Origin: Isotricha intestinalis
Lineage: Eukaryota > Ciliophora > Litostomatea > Vestibuliferida > Isotrichidae
Direction: 5' to 3'
Assembly (NCBI GenBank): GCA_023807065.1
Contig: JAJJLU010000786.1
Span: 1-18,852, forward strand
DNA: 18,852 nt
The position numbers and the translations under genes were made by a program. The notes beneath the pieces were generated by a model that was not told the origin of the DNA, ran no database searches, and saw nothing but the letters and a program-made list of their open reading frames with translations. Shown one piece after another: positions 1 through 7,802 of this stretch (within the stretch, counting starts at the first letter, position 1; each line of letters begins with the position of its first letter).

Positions 1-22
1 CAATCCCCAATCCCCAATCCCC
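1..22. repeat. Telomere, CCCCAAT repeats at chromosome left end
   Basis: After one leading C there are three perfect copies of AATCCCC (2-8, 9-15, 16-22), followed by diverged sequence (ATCACTC). The C-rich strand reads 5' to 3' inward, as expected at the left end of a linear chromosome, so the outward G-strand unit is ATTGGGG. This 7-base unit is not the TTGGGG of Tetrahymena nor the TTTTGGGG of spirotrichs, but it belongs to the same G4-rich class. Bases 23-174 are AT-rich subtelomere with no visible gene or repeat, so the first start codon lies only about 150 bases from the end. Such short subtelomeres are typical of ciliate macronuclear chromosomes. Confidence 0.88.
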
Positions 23-174
23 ATCACTCATTAAATTAATATTATTAACATTTATATAATAAATAAATTACTTAAACTTTAATTAATTTAAAAAAAATAA
101 TTTTATTTCAAACATTAAAAATTAACGATAAATAAAAATTAATATATATAAAATAAATAATTAAAAAAACTTAA

Positions 175-1751
175 ATGGAATCATCATTTCATTTCACAAA
201 AAGGTAACGACATCTTTAAATAACCAAAATAGAAAAACAGAAAAAAAAACAATTTATAATTTTCCTCCTCAAATCTCAACATATTCAAAGCGTCGAATAA
301 AGCAGAAAATAATAGAAGACATAGACACATTAAATCCAAAAAATTTGAAAAATTTGAGAAATTCAAATTTAAAAAAAACTCAAAAAATAAAAAAATCAAA
401 AAGCACAATTTTCAAAAATCAAATATCAAATAAAGGACCATGGACAGAAGAAGAAGATAAAAATTTAATATTATTAGTTGAAAAATACGGACCAGAAAAA
501 TGGTCATATATATCATCTTTTTTACCAGAAAGAATAGGAAAACAATGTAGAGAAAGATGGTTTAATCATTTATGTCCTACAGTTAATAAAACTTCTTGGT
601 CTAAAGAAGAAGAAATTATATTATATTTAATGCATAAGAAATATGGTAATAAATGGAGTTTATTATGTAAATTTTTACCTGGAAGAACTGATAATACTAT
701 TAAAAATCATTGGAATTCTACTATGAAAAAAAAAATTGGAAATATTGAATCTGAATATAATTTGAAAATTAAAGGAAAAAACGAAAAAGAAATTGAAGAA
801 GTTGAGAAAAATATTTTAGATAAATGCTTAGAAATTGTTAAAAAAGAAAATGAAAAATTTTTTGAAGAAAAAAAAAAAAATTATGAAAAGTTTAAAAACA
901 CTGATGTTGAAAATAAACAAAGTATTGGAAAGTTAAAGAAAATTTTGCTTTTTAGAACTCATTCAAAAAAAACTAAAAAAAGAGGAAGAAAAAGAAAAAA
1001 TTTTAATTTGAAAAATAATAATAATAGTTTATTAGAGAACAAAAATAATGTTATTATGAATAATATTGTTAATAATCATAATATTTCTTTAAATGAAAGT
1101 AATAATAATAATTCTAATAATAATCTTATTAATCATAATATAATTAATGAAAGTAATAATGATTATTATTTTGATAATAAAATATTTAAAAAAAATAATA
1201 ATAAAACTCCTATTTTAAATACAATTAAATTTAAATCTAAAAAAACAAATTTATCAACTCCTATTAAAGATTTTAATACAACAGCTTTTAATTCTCATAT
1301 AATTAATAAATCAAATGATAATGAAATTTTAAATAAAAATACTATTGAAAAAAGTGCTTTTAATAAACAATTAATTTCAACTTTTAATGAAAATCCAATT
1401 TCTTTTTCAAATATAAAAACTCAACTTTTATTTACTTCTTCAATTAAAAAACCTGTTAAAATTATTTCTGAAGATAATAATTATTTAAATGATGATAAAA
1501 ATATTCCTTCTTATTTAAATAATGAAAATATAACTCCAAATAAATCTATGGAAAGTTTAAAATTTGAAATTTTTAAAACCTCAATTCCTTATAAAACTCC
1601 TTTTACTTCTAATAAAAAAGATTTTAATTTAAATGAAGGTTTTACACCTTATAAAAATAATTTGAATACTCCTTTTAAAATTAATAATGTTAATCTTGAT
1701 AAAATGTTTTTCAGTTCATTTAAACAAGATGTTGATACTCCAGCAAAGTAG
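175..1751 (+). CDS. R2R3 Myb transcription factor, two exons
   Basis: Nuclear DNA-binding transcription factor of the Myb family. Exon 1 is 175-203 and exon 2 is 233-1751, giving 515 residues. The long open frame alone has no ATG before the Myb domain (it could only begin at a TTG at 345). Removing the 204-232 intron joins ATG 175 (MESSFHFTKR...) in frame through 37 further codons to that point. Repeat R2 spans about residues 77-128 (Trp 80, 100, 119) and R3 about 131-179 (Trp 132, 151, 170), with the canonical GRTDNTIKNHW recognition helix. A basic stretch at 255-266 (KKTKKRGRKRKN) is a likely nuclear signal with AT-hook flavour. Residues about 265-320 are Asn-rich. The C-terminal half holds five T-P-x-K sites. 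A TAG ends the gene. No target genes can be inferred. Confidence 0.9.
204..232 (+). other. 29-nt spliceosomal intron in the Myb gene
   Basis: GTAACG...AAATAG fits GT-AG. Without removal the reading from ATG 175 stops at once (AGG TAA). With removal, the split codon AG|A is completed and the frame stays open for more than 500 codons. The length is not a multiple of three. It is a typical size for ciliate introns. Confidence 0.82.
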
Positions 1752-2009
1752 AGTATAAAATTTTTAAGTATAAATATATATCATTTTAAATTAATATTTA
1801 TTCATTTAAAAATGATTAAAAATATCTTTATTTGATTAATACAATAAAAAAAAATTATATGATATTTTAAATTAAATATTTATGAATTACTATTTATTAT
1901 AAAAAAATTTTTGAAAATTACATATAGTTAATATTTAACAAACATTTAAAAAAAAATAAAAAAAATCAATAAAAAAATAAAAAATATATCTTTAAACAAT
2001 ATTTTTAAT

Positions 2010-5000
2010 TCACATTCCAAAATCAATTGGTGCGAATTTAAACAAAGAATTACTAAAACCTTGTTGTTGATCTTGATATTTAATTCTTCTATAAATCATA
2101 TGTTCAGAACTTAATCCAAATTTATTATAATTTTCTTTATGAATAGGATCTTTAAAATTACCACCTTGATCTATAATATCAAAACATACTTTACATATAT
2201 CAATAGGTAACATTGGAGAAATATTACTTAAATTATTTATGTGAGTTAAATTTAAGTAATATTCATTTTCTATAATTTTATTACAAATTTTACAAGAACT
2301 TCCTAATGAAGGATCTATTTCAGAATTATATTTTGAGTTTGAATTAAATAATTCAGAAATTATTTCATCTTCATAATTATCTGATTTAAAATAAGTTAAA
2401 TATACTGAAGTTTTATTTGATTTTTTTTCACAATTTAAACAATATAATATTTCATCTTCTTGATCATAATAAAATGCTTCCTTTTTTATTATTTTTTTTT
2501 TACAAATACTACATTCAAAAGTTAAATCTAAATCTTCACAAGGAAGAGGAACTATAATAACTGTTGTTCCATATGATTTTAGTTCCTTTAAATTAAGTTT
2601 AAAATCAGAATTCTTTAAAACTAAATTTTTATGCTTTTCTTTAATTAATATTTTTAATCTTAAATTATTTATAAATGGTTTATTATCACATTTACTATTT
2701 TCATAAGAATCACATTTACAATGTGAAAAACTAACATAAGGTCTATATAATAGTTTTTCCTTTGAATTTTCAGTAAAAATTTTTTCTAAAAGATTTTCAA
2801 TATCATGAACAATTGGTTTAATTTCATCAGTAAAAATTTCATTAGAAATTGGATAATGTTTTAAATATTTAATATCATTTCCATCAATGATATTAGAAAT
2901 ACTAGCTTTTAAATTAATATCATCCCCCATACCATGATATTGAATAACATTATCTTTATCTAATAAAAATATTTTTAATTGACTATCAGAACTTTCAATT
3001 CCATTATTTTGATAATATAAAGGAAATAAATTATTTGAAGCAAAAATATATAAAGGAAAATTTTTATGGAAAATTTCTTCATCTCTGAATTCATTAAATT
3101 CTTTATCAAAAGGATATAATTCACCTCTATAAATTAAATACACATTTAATGAATTTTTTAAATTTTCAATTTTATTACTTATTTGTTTTAATCTATACAT
3201 CATTTCCATTTTAGCAAAGTAATCTTTTGAACTAAGTGAAAAAACAACAATTAAACTTGGTGAATCTTCATTTTCATTTATTTTTAATTCAACAGGTTCT
3301 TTTGTATGAGAATTATATAAACTTATTTTATTAGGGAAAACTTCTCCTAATTGCAAAACACAAGATAAATAATCTAAATTTTTAGAAAAAGGAAATTGAA
3401 TTAAATCTGAAGCTCCTTGAGAAATCAAATATTGATTTCTATCTAAAAAGTTTTGATAAGTTAATGAAACTTCTAATTTAAAATCTTTGTTCTTAATATA
3501 ATCAAATTTTTGAGAATAATTATTATTAGGGTTTATTTTCATAAACAATTGATTTGTTTCGAATTTTGAAATATAAAATATTTTTTGTAAATTATATTTT
3601 TTCAATAATTTCCCTATTAATTTTGATACTATTTTTGTTTTATTAACGTATTCTAATTTATAATTTTTTGGATTTGCTCTTTTTTCATATTTAAATAATG
3701 TTTTTAAATCATTATTTAATTCTTTTACATTATCAGAATTTTTAACTTCACCAGTTAAAGTTTCATAAAAAATTAATTTAGGATAAATAGTTTTATCGGA
3801 TTCATCATAAGAATAAATTCTAGTTTTTTTTAAAAATAAATTACAAAAAATAGGATGTTCTTGTAATTCATTTATATCTGAATTTTTGTCTTCAATAAAT
3901 TGACATATTTTACTTTTAAAATCTTCATAATCATCTTTTTCAATTTGATTAACTTGAGATAATAAATTAAAAGTGAAATCTTTTGGGTTTAAAATATGTC
4001 TTACAATTTTATTATTATCAATTAAAATAATTTTAGTAGTAATTTTTCTTTCATTATCATTAGAAATATAATTAAATCTTTTATTTAAATCATCATTCTC
4101 TAAAAAATAAATTTCTAATGTTTCTTCATCAAAACCATTATTAATTGCATTTTTCCATATCGCAGAAGAAACAATTGCACTTTCTAAAATAGGACCATAA
4201 ACAGGAATAAATGTAAAGTCACTTTTAGTTTTTTTTTTATAATCATCTATTTCTTTAAATAAAATAATTGAATTTGGCTCTTCAAAATTAAATATTAATA
4301 TTAAAGTATTATTATTCATATTATTTGGAGATAAAGTAAAATAATCTAATTTTTGAGCTTCTTCTGATTTTAACATTTTTAACATTTTTATTTCTGAAGT
4401 ATAAGGTTCGTATTCATTTATTGAATTATTATTAAAATTAAAATCAATATATTTTTCTAATAAAGGATTTAAAGATGGTATTTTTAGTAAATTTTTTTTT
4501 AAACTATTATATGGTTTTCTTACCCAATTAATATTATTTGAATTTTTAATTTGGGAAATAATAAATTTTTGAATTAAATTATATTGAGAATAATCATTTT
4601 TATTAATTGATATAATTGAAGTTACTGATAAATCAACCATATTATAAACTTCAGATTGTTCTAAAGATTCTTTAAATTTTAATATTAATAATTGTTTAGC
4701 TTCTTTCCAAGAAACATCTTTTAAATTTTCTATGTTATTATCGTTTTTTTTATCTTTATCAATCTTTTTATTTTTTTTATTTGTAGAAATTTGTTCCATT
4801 TCTTCTTCTTCTTCTTCTCCTTCATTTTTTAATTTTTTATTATTAATGTTATTTATTTCTTCTTTTTCTTCTTCAACTTTATTTTTATTTTTCTTTTTTA
4901 TATTTTTTTTATTACCTTTCTTATTTTCAATCTCTTCTTCTTCTTCTTCTTTTTCTTCATTTTCTTCCTCTTCTTCTTTTTCTTCATTTTCTTCTTCTTC

Positions 5001-5564
5001 TTCTTCTTCTTTATTTTTTTTCTTTGATTTGAATTTATTGGTTTTAAAATTACTTAATTTTAATTTAGATTTATTATTTGATTTTAATGTAGATTGTAAA
5101 TTTATTGTTTTTAACTTCTTTACTTTATCATCTTTAATTTCTTCATCATTTACAATTATTTCAAAATTATTATCATTTATATTTAAATCAGTTTCATTAT
5201 TTAAATTAATAGTTTTATTTTTCAAATATTCTTTATCATTATCATTTTCATTATTTTGATACAATTTTTTTTTTGATTTAAATAAAGCAGGTTTTGATGT
5301 ATTTTCTTTTTCAATAATTTTTTCTTTTTTTAAACTATTTCTTTTTTCCATATTATTATTAATATTATCTTCTATTTTTCTTGATGTTTTTTTTTCAAGT
5401 AAAGTTTTTTTTTTAAAAAATTGTTGATTTTTTTTTTCATTACGTATTTCTTCTTCTATCCTTTTATCTTCTAATTTTCTTCTTTCTATTTCTTCTATAT
5501 TTTTTTTACTTTCATGTCTATCTAAAAGTTTAATAGAAGCAGCTGTTGAACTTGCACAACCCAT
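2010..5564 (-). CDS. N-myristoylated protein with degenerate tandem thioredoxin-like folds and C-terminal cysteine zinc motifs
   Basis: 1184 residues, function not recognised. The N-terminus MGCASS is a strong myristoylation site (Gly2) next to a palmitoylatable Cys3, so membrane attachment is likely. Residues about 18-280 are charged low complexity, with a Glu-rich tract at 186-213 and 249-257. Two thioredoxin-like segments follow, judged by strand pattern. The first is about 420-540 (LILIFNF, FTFIPVYG, LEIYFLEN, KIILIDNNKIVRHI). The second is about 768-895 (LIVVFSLSSKD, NVYLIYRGELYPFD, PLYIFASNN, LKIFLLDKDNVIQYHG). Neither carries a CxxC redox centre. The C-terminus has four CxxC pairs (1018/1021, 1042/1045, 1091/1094, 1124/1127), resembling ZZ or zinc-ribbon folds, preceded by Cys 949, 951 and 959. 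An adaptor or sensor at a membrane is my inference. It ends in TGA, the only TGA stop in the window, and faces the Myb gene tail to tail across 258 bases. Confidence 0.85.
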   Translation of the reverse strand: MGCASSTAASIKLLDRHESKKNIEEIERRKLEDKRIEEEIRNEKKNQQFFKKKTLLEKKTSRKIEDNINNNMEKRNSLKKEKIIEKENTSKPALFKSKKKLYQNNENDNDKEYLKNKTINLNNETDLNINDNNFEIIVNDEEIKDDKVKKLKTINLQSTLKSNNKSKLKLSNFKTNKFKSKKKNKEEEEEEENEEKEEEEENEEKEEEEEEIENKKGNKKNIKKKNKNKVEEEKEEINNINNKKLKNEGEEEEEEMEQISTNKKNKKIDKDKKNDNNIENLKDVSWKEAKQLLILKFKESLEQSEVYNMVDLSVTSIISINKNDYSQYNLIQKFIISQIKNSNNINWVRKPYNSLKKNLLKIPSLNPLLEKYIDFNFNNNSINEYEPYTSEIKMLKMLKSEEAQKLDYFTLSPNNMNNNTLILIFNFEEPNSIILFKEIDDYKKKTKSDFTFIPVYGPILESAIVSSAIWKNAINNGFDEETLEIYFLENDDLNKRFNYISNDNERKITTKIILIDNNKIVRHILNPKDFTFNLLSQVNQIEKDDYEDFKSKICQFIEDKNSDINELQEHPIFCNLFLKKTRIYSYDESDKTIYPKLIFYETLTGEVKNSDNVKELNNDLKTLFKYEKRANPKNYKLEYVNKTKIVSKLIGKLLKKYNLQKIFYISKFETNQLFMKINPNNNYSQKFDYIKNKDFKLEVSLTYQNFLDRNQYLISQGASDLIQFPFSKNLDYLSCVLQLGEVFPNKISLYNSHTKEPVELKINENEDSPSLIVVFSLSSKDYFAKMEMMYRLKQISNKIENLKNSLNVYLIYRGELYPFDKEFNEFRDEEIFHKNFPLYIFASNNLFPLYYQNNGIESSDSQLKIFLLDKDNVIQYHGMGDDINLKASISNIIDGNDIKYLKHYPISNEIFTDEIKPIVHDIENLLEKIFTENSKEKLLYRPYVSFSHCKCDSYENSKCDNKPFINNLRLKILIKEKHKNLVLKNSDFKLNLKELKSYGTTVIIVPLPCEDLDLTFECSICKKKIIKKEAFYYDQEDEILYCLNCEKKSNKTSVYLTYFKSDNYEDEIISELFNSNSKYNSEIDPSLGSSCKICNKIIENEYYLNLTHINNLSNISPMLPIDICKVCFDIIDQGGNFKDPIHKENYNKFGLSSEHMIYRRIKYQDQQQGFSNSLFKFAPIDFGM
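4922..5015. repeat. CTT/GAA-rich coding microsatellite with a 27-base tandem unit
   Basis: Inside the 1184-residue gene, the + strand reads as CTTCTT-rich tracts. A block containing CTTCATTTTCTTC occurs twice at a 27-base offset (about 4943-4969 and 4970-4996). It encodes repeats of a nine-residue Glu-rich unit (EENEEKEEE). The length is a multiple of three, so unit gain or loss would keep the frame. Confidence 0.7.
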
Positions 5565-5718
5565 TTATAATTTTAATATTTTATTTTCAATAAAATATAA
5601 CGAATATTAAAAGTTATTATTTTTAATATTTTTTTATAAATTAATATTTTTTTCTTTAATTTCATTTTAATTCAATTTTTAATTATTTTAATTTTTTTGA
5701 TAATTAAATGTATATTAT

Positions 5719-6333
5719 TTAATCTTCTTTTTCCTTATTTTCGCTTTGAAAAGGAGAAGAACCTGTGAAACCTTCAGTAAAAGTTTTTAATTTTTTGAAA
5801 TTGTCATTATTAAAAATATGTTCATTGGTAAAGTTTTTAATATTATCTGCATATAAGTCAACACTATCTTCAACAGAACTAAAAATTCTTTTAATAAATA
5901 TATTATATACTATTGTACAACCATTACTTCCAGGCATAAATAACCAAATAAGAAAGAAAATTTTCATTAAGAAATAAAAAGGGAAGATTTTTACTATTAT
6001 AATATTGAAAAAATCTATTATAATAAAAACTCCAAAAACAATCCAATAAGTTAACCATTTTTTTAAATCATTTTTATTTTTTAATTCTATTGATTTTATT
6101 GTCCAAAAAGCAGGATAAACTGTTCCTACTAAATTTGTTATTAAATTCTCAAATATATTAAAATAAACAAAGATAATTGCTCCTATTAAAAAAAATATTA
6201 CATATATTCCTTTTATTCCTGTTTTTTCATATATTAAATTCATTTGTTCATTCCATTTATCTACTAAACTTATTAATTCTTTTTTTTTTCTTCCTCTTTT
6301 CTTTTTTCCATTCTCTTTTTCTTGTTTATCCAT
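5719..6333 (-). CDS. TB2/DP1/HVA22 (REEP/Yop1-type) ER-shaping membrane protein
   Basis: 204 residues. Members of this family insert hydrophobic hairpins into the ER membrane and stabilise tubule curvature. The start is ATG at 6333 (MDKQEKENGK); the open frame extends five codons upstream to a TTG, which I do not accept as a eukaryotic start. A Lys/Arg-rich cytosolic head (residues 2-20) is followed by a hydrophobic segment at 43-62. The diagnostic family core comes next: TVYPAFWTIKSIE (71-83), KKWLTYWIVFGVFIIIDFF (91-109) and FLIWLFMPGSNGCTIVYN (127-144), with KKWLTYW and the MPGSNG turn clearly recognisable. The tail (about 155-204) is polar and probably amphipathic. The size fits the REEP5/Yop1 branch. 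It lies 131 bases downstream of the small two-exon gene. Confidence 0.88.
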   Translation of the reverse strand: MDKQEKENGKKKRGRKKKELISLVDKWNEQMNLIYEKTGIKGIYVIFFLIGAIIFVYFNIFENLITNLVGTVYPAFWTIKSIELKNKNDLKKWLTYWIVFGVFIIIDFFNIIIVKIFPFYFLMKIFFLIWLFMPGSNGCTIVYNIFIKRIFSSVEDSVDLYADNIKNFTNEHIFNNDNFKKLKTFTEGFTGSSPFQSENKEKED

Positions 6334-6464
6334 TTTTTTATATTTCAAAAAAAGAAAATTTTATTTTAATTTTTTTAATAATTATTTTTTCTCACCAAAA
6401 AAAGAAATATTATTTATATTATACTTACTTAAATAATTTATAAAAATGATTTGTTTTTTTGTAA

Positions 6465-6746
6465 TTAATTTGAAGGACAAGGAATAATAACATTAACATT
6501 TCCATTTGTATAATCATTCATTCCTTTTCTTGTTATTGTTGATGTACTTTTAATTAAACCTTTTACATTTTTATCATAATTAATATCTTTTCCATAATAA
6601 ATTTTATCTTTATCATTATTTGGAATATGCTATATTTTTAAAATAATTTATACAATTTTTTTAAAATTATATGCACCATTTCCCATTGTAAATTCTCTAT
6701 CTTTATCATATCTATTTAAACAATGACAATGTCCTGATGTTCCCAT
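6465..6746 (-). CDS. Small unrecognised protein of 85 residues, two exons
   Basis: Exon 1 is 6654-6746 (31 codons, beginning MGTSGHCHCLNRYDKD) and exon 2 is 6465-6629 (54 codons plus TAA, ending NVNVIIPCPSN). Each exon is open, codon use matches the neighbouring genes, and both flank a perfect GT-AG intron. Unspliced, the frame stops one codon into the intron. The product is soluble and polar, with a Cys/His cluster (His6, Cys7, His8, Cys9) and another Cys at 82. Gly2 could allow myristoylation, but the context is not a strong one. I do not recognise the family. The gene sits between the TatD-type and TB2/DP1 genes on the same strand. Confidence 0.75.
6630..6653 (-). other. 24-nt spliceosomal intron in the 85-residue gene
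   Basis: Read on the minus strand it is GTATAA...ATATAG. It falls between codons (phase 0). Its length is a multiple of three and it carries an in-frame TAA as its second codon, so a retained intron would terminate translation immediately. Splicing joins two open exons with matching codon use. Confidence 0.78.
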
Positions 6747-6882
6747 TTTTTATAATTTTTTTTTTTTAATATATATTGATTGATAATAAATAGATTAATT
6801 ATTATAATATTTTATATTTTTAACAACATATTAAGAAAATGTCCTTTCTTTTTAATTAAATATTATTAATTTATATTTTTTC

Positions 6883-7758
6883 TTAATTATATTCTTCTAA
6901 AATTTTAAGAGAATTTGCATAAATTATTTTCCTAAATTCTTCTTCATTAATTCCTTTTAATTCAGCTAATTTTTTACATAAAAAAATTATACTTTCAGGA
7001 GAATTCAATTTTTTTTCTTCATTATAAAAATCTTTATAATCATCTTCAGAATTATAAATTAATTTATTAAACATTGAAGGTGAATCAGATTCAAATAAAA
7101 TTTTATCATTAGGTAAATTTTTTAACATTTCAAAATTTTTTTCAATAAAACAACCAGAGGAAATAGAAAAATAACAATTTAATTTATTAAATTTTTCAAT
7201 ATGTTTAACTTTCCCTTGAAAAGAATGTAATAAAATTTTATTATTTTTAACTAAATTTTCAATTTTAATATTTGATAAAACTTTATATAATTTATCCCAT
7301 TCATAAACACAATGAATATGAACAAGTAAATTATTATCATTAGCAAATAATAATTGTTTAGTGAAAATATCAATTTGAAAATTTAAAGGAAATTTTTTTT
7401 TAATTTTTCCTCCATCAATTCCTATTTCTCCAATAAAAAATTTTATTTTATTAGATATTAAATTTTGTTCAATATAATTTTTAAAATCATTAAACCAATT
7501 TTCATTATTATTTGGATTATCTAAATACCAAGGATGATATCCTATACCAGGGATTATTTTAATATTATTATTTGAATATTTTTTATATATATTAATATTT
7601 TTATCAAAATCTTCATTTGATGTTGCATTTGTATATAAAATATTTAAGTTTTTTTTATTACATTTATTTAAAATTTTTTCTAATTCTTCTTCTGAATAAT
7701 CTTGTAAGTGACAATGAGAATCAATATAATTTGAAATTGAATTTAATGTTTTTTCCAT
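6883..7758 (-). CDS. TatD-family metal-dependent hydrolase (putative deoxyribonuclease)
   Basis: 291 residues, a normal length for TatD-type TIM-barrel enzymes, which hydrolyse phosphodiester bonds in DNA using two metal ions. All expected ligand positions are present: DSHCH (Asp13, His15, His17), GEIGID (Glu111), LLVHIHC (His149, possibly His147), LLHSFQG (His178) and FESDSP (Asp225). The GIGYHPW and ISSGCF motifs also fit the family. The HC-V-x-x-W-D-K pattern after the third strand resembles the fungal Scn1/eukaryotic TATDN3 side of the family more than bacterial TatD; this placement is tentative. The start is a clear ATG. The gene begins 44 bases from the stop of the upstream helical-protein gene, so its promoter must be tiny or lie within that gene's end. 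No targeting peptide is evident. Confidence 0.93.
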   Translation of the reverse strand: MEKTLNSISNYIDSHCHLQDYSEEELEKILNKCNKKNLNILYTNATSNEDFDKNINIYKKYSNNNIKIIPGIGYHPWYLDNPNNNENWFNDFKNYIEQNLISNKIKFFIGEIGIDGGKIKKKFPLNFQIDIFTKQLLFANDNNLLVHIHCVYEWDKLYKVLSNIKIENLVKNNKILLHSFQGKVKHIEKFNKLNCYFSISSGCFIEKNFEMLKNLPNDKILFESDSPSMFNKLIYNSEDDYKDFYNEEKKLNSPESIIFLCKKLAELKGINEEEFRKIIYANSLKILEEYN

Positions 7759-7802
7759 AATTAAATATTAATTTAATTTTAATTTATTTTTTATTATTTA
7801 AT

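Noticed and set aside
184..408. Minus-strand open frame of 74 codons opposite the Myb 5' end
   Set aside because: It is Phe/Leu-rich, the antisense image of the A-rich Myb coding strand, and overlaps the exon 1-intron-exon 2 structure.
1749..1842. Read-through of the Myb TAG to a downstream TGA, testing a TAA/TAG = Gln code for the whole window
   Set aside because: The extension is low-complexity intergenic-like sequence. The eleven intact genes contain no internal TAA or TAG and end at all three stops, so the standard code fits.
4732..5259. Plus-strand Ser/Phe-rich frame of 175 codons
   Set aside because: It is the antisense shadow of the Lys/Glu-rich repeat of the 1184-residue gene and has no independent coding signal.
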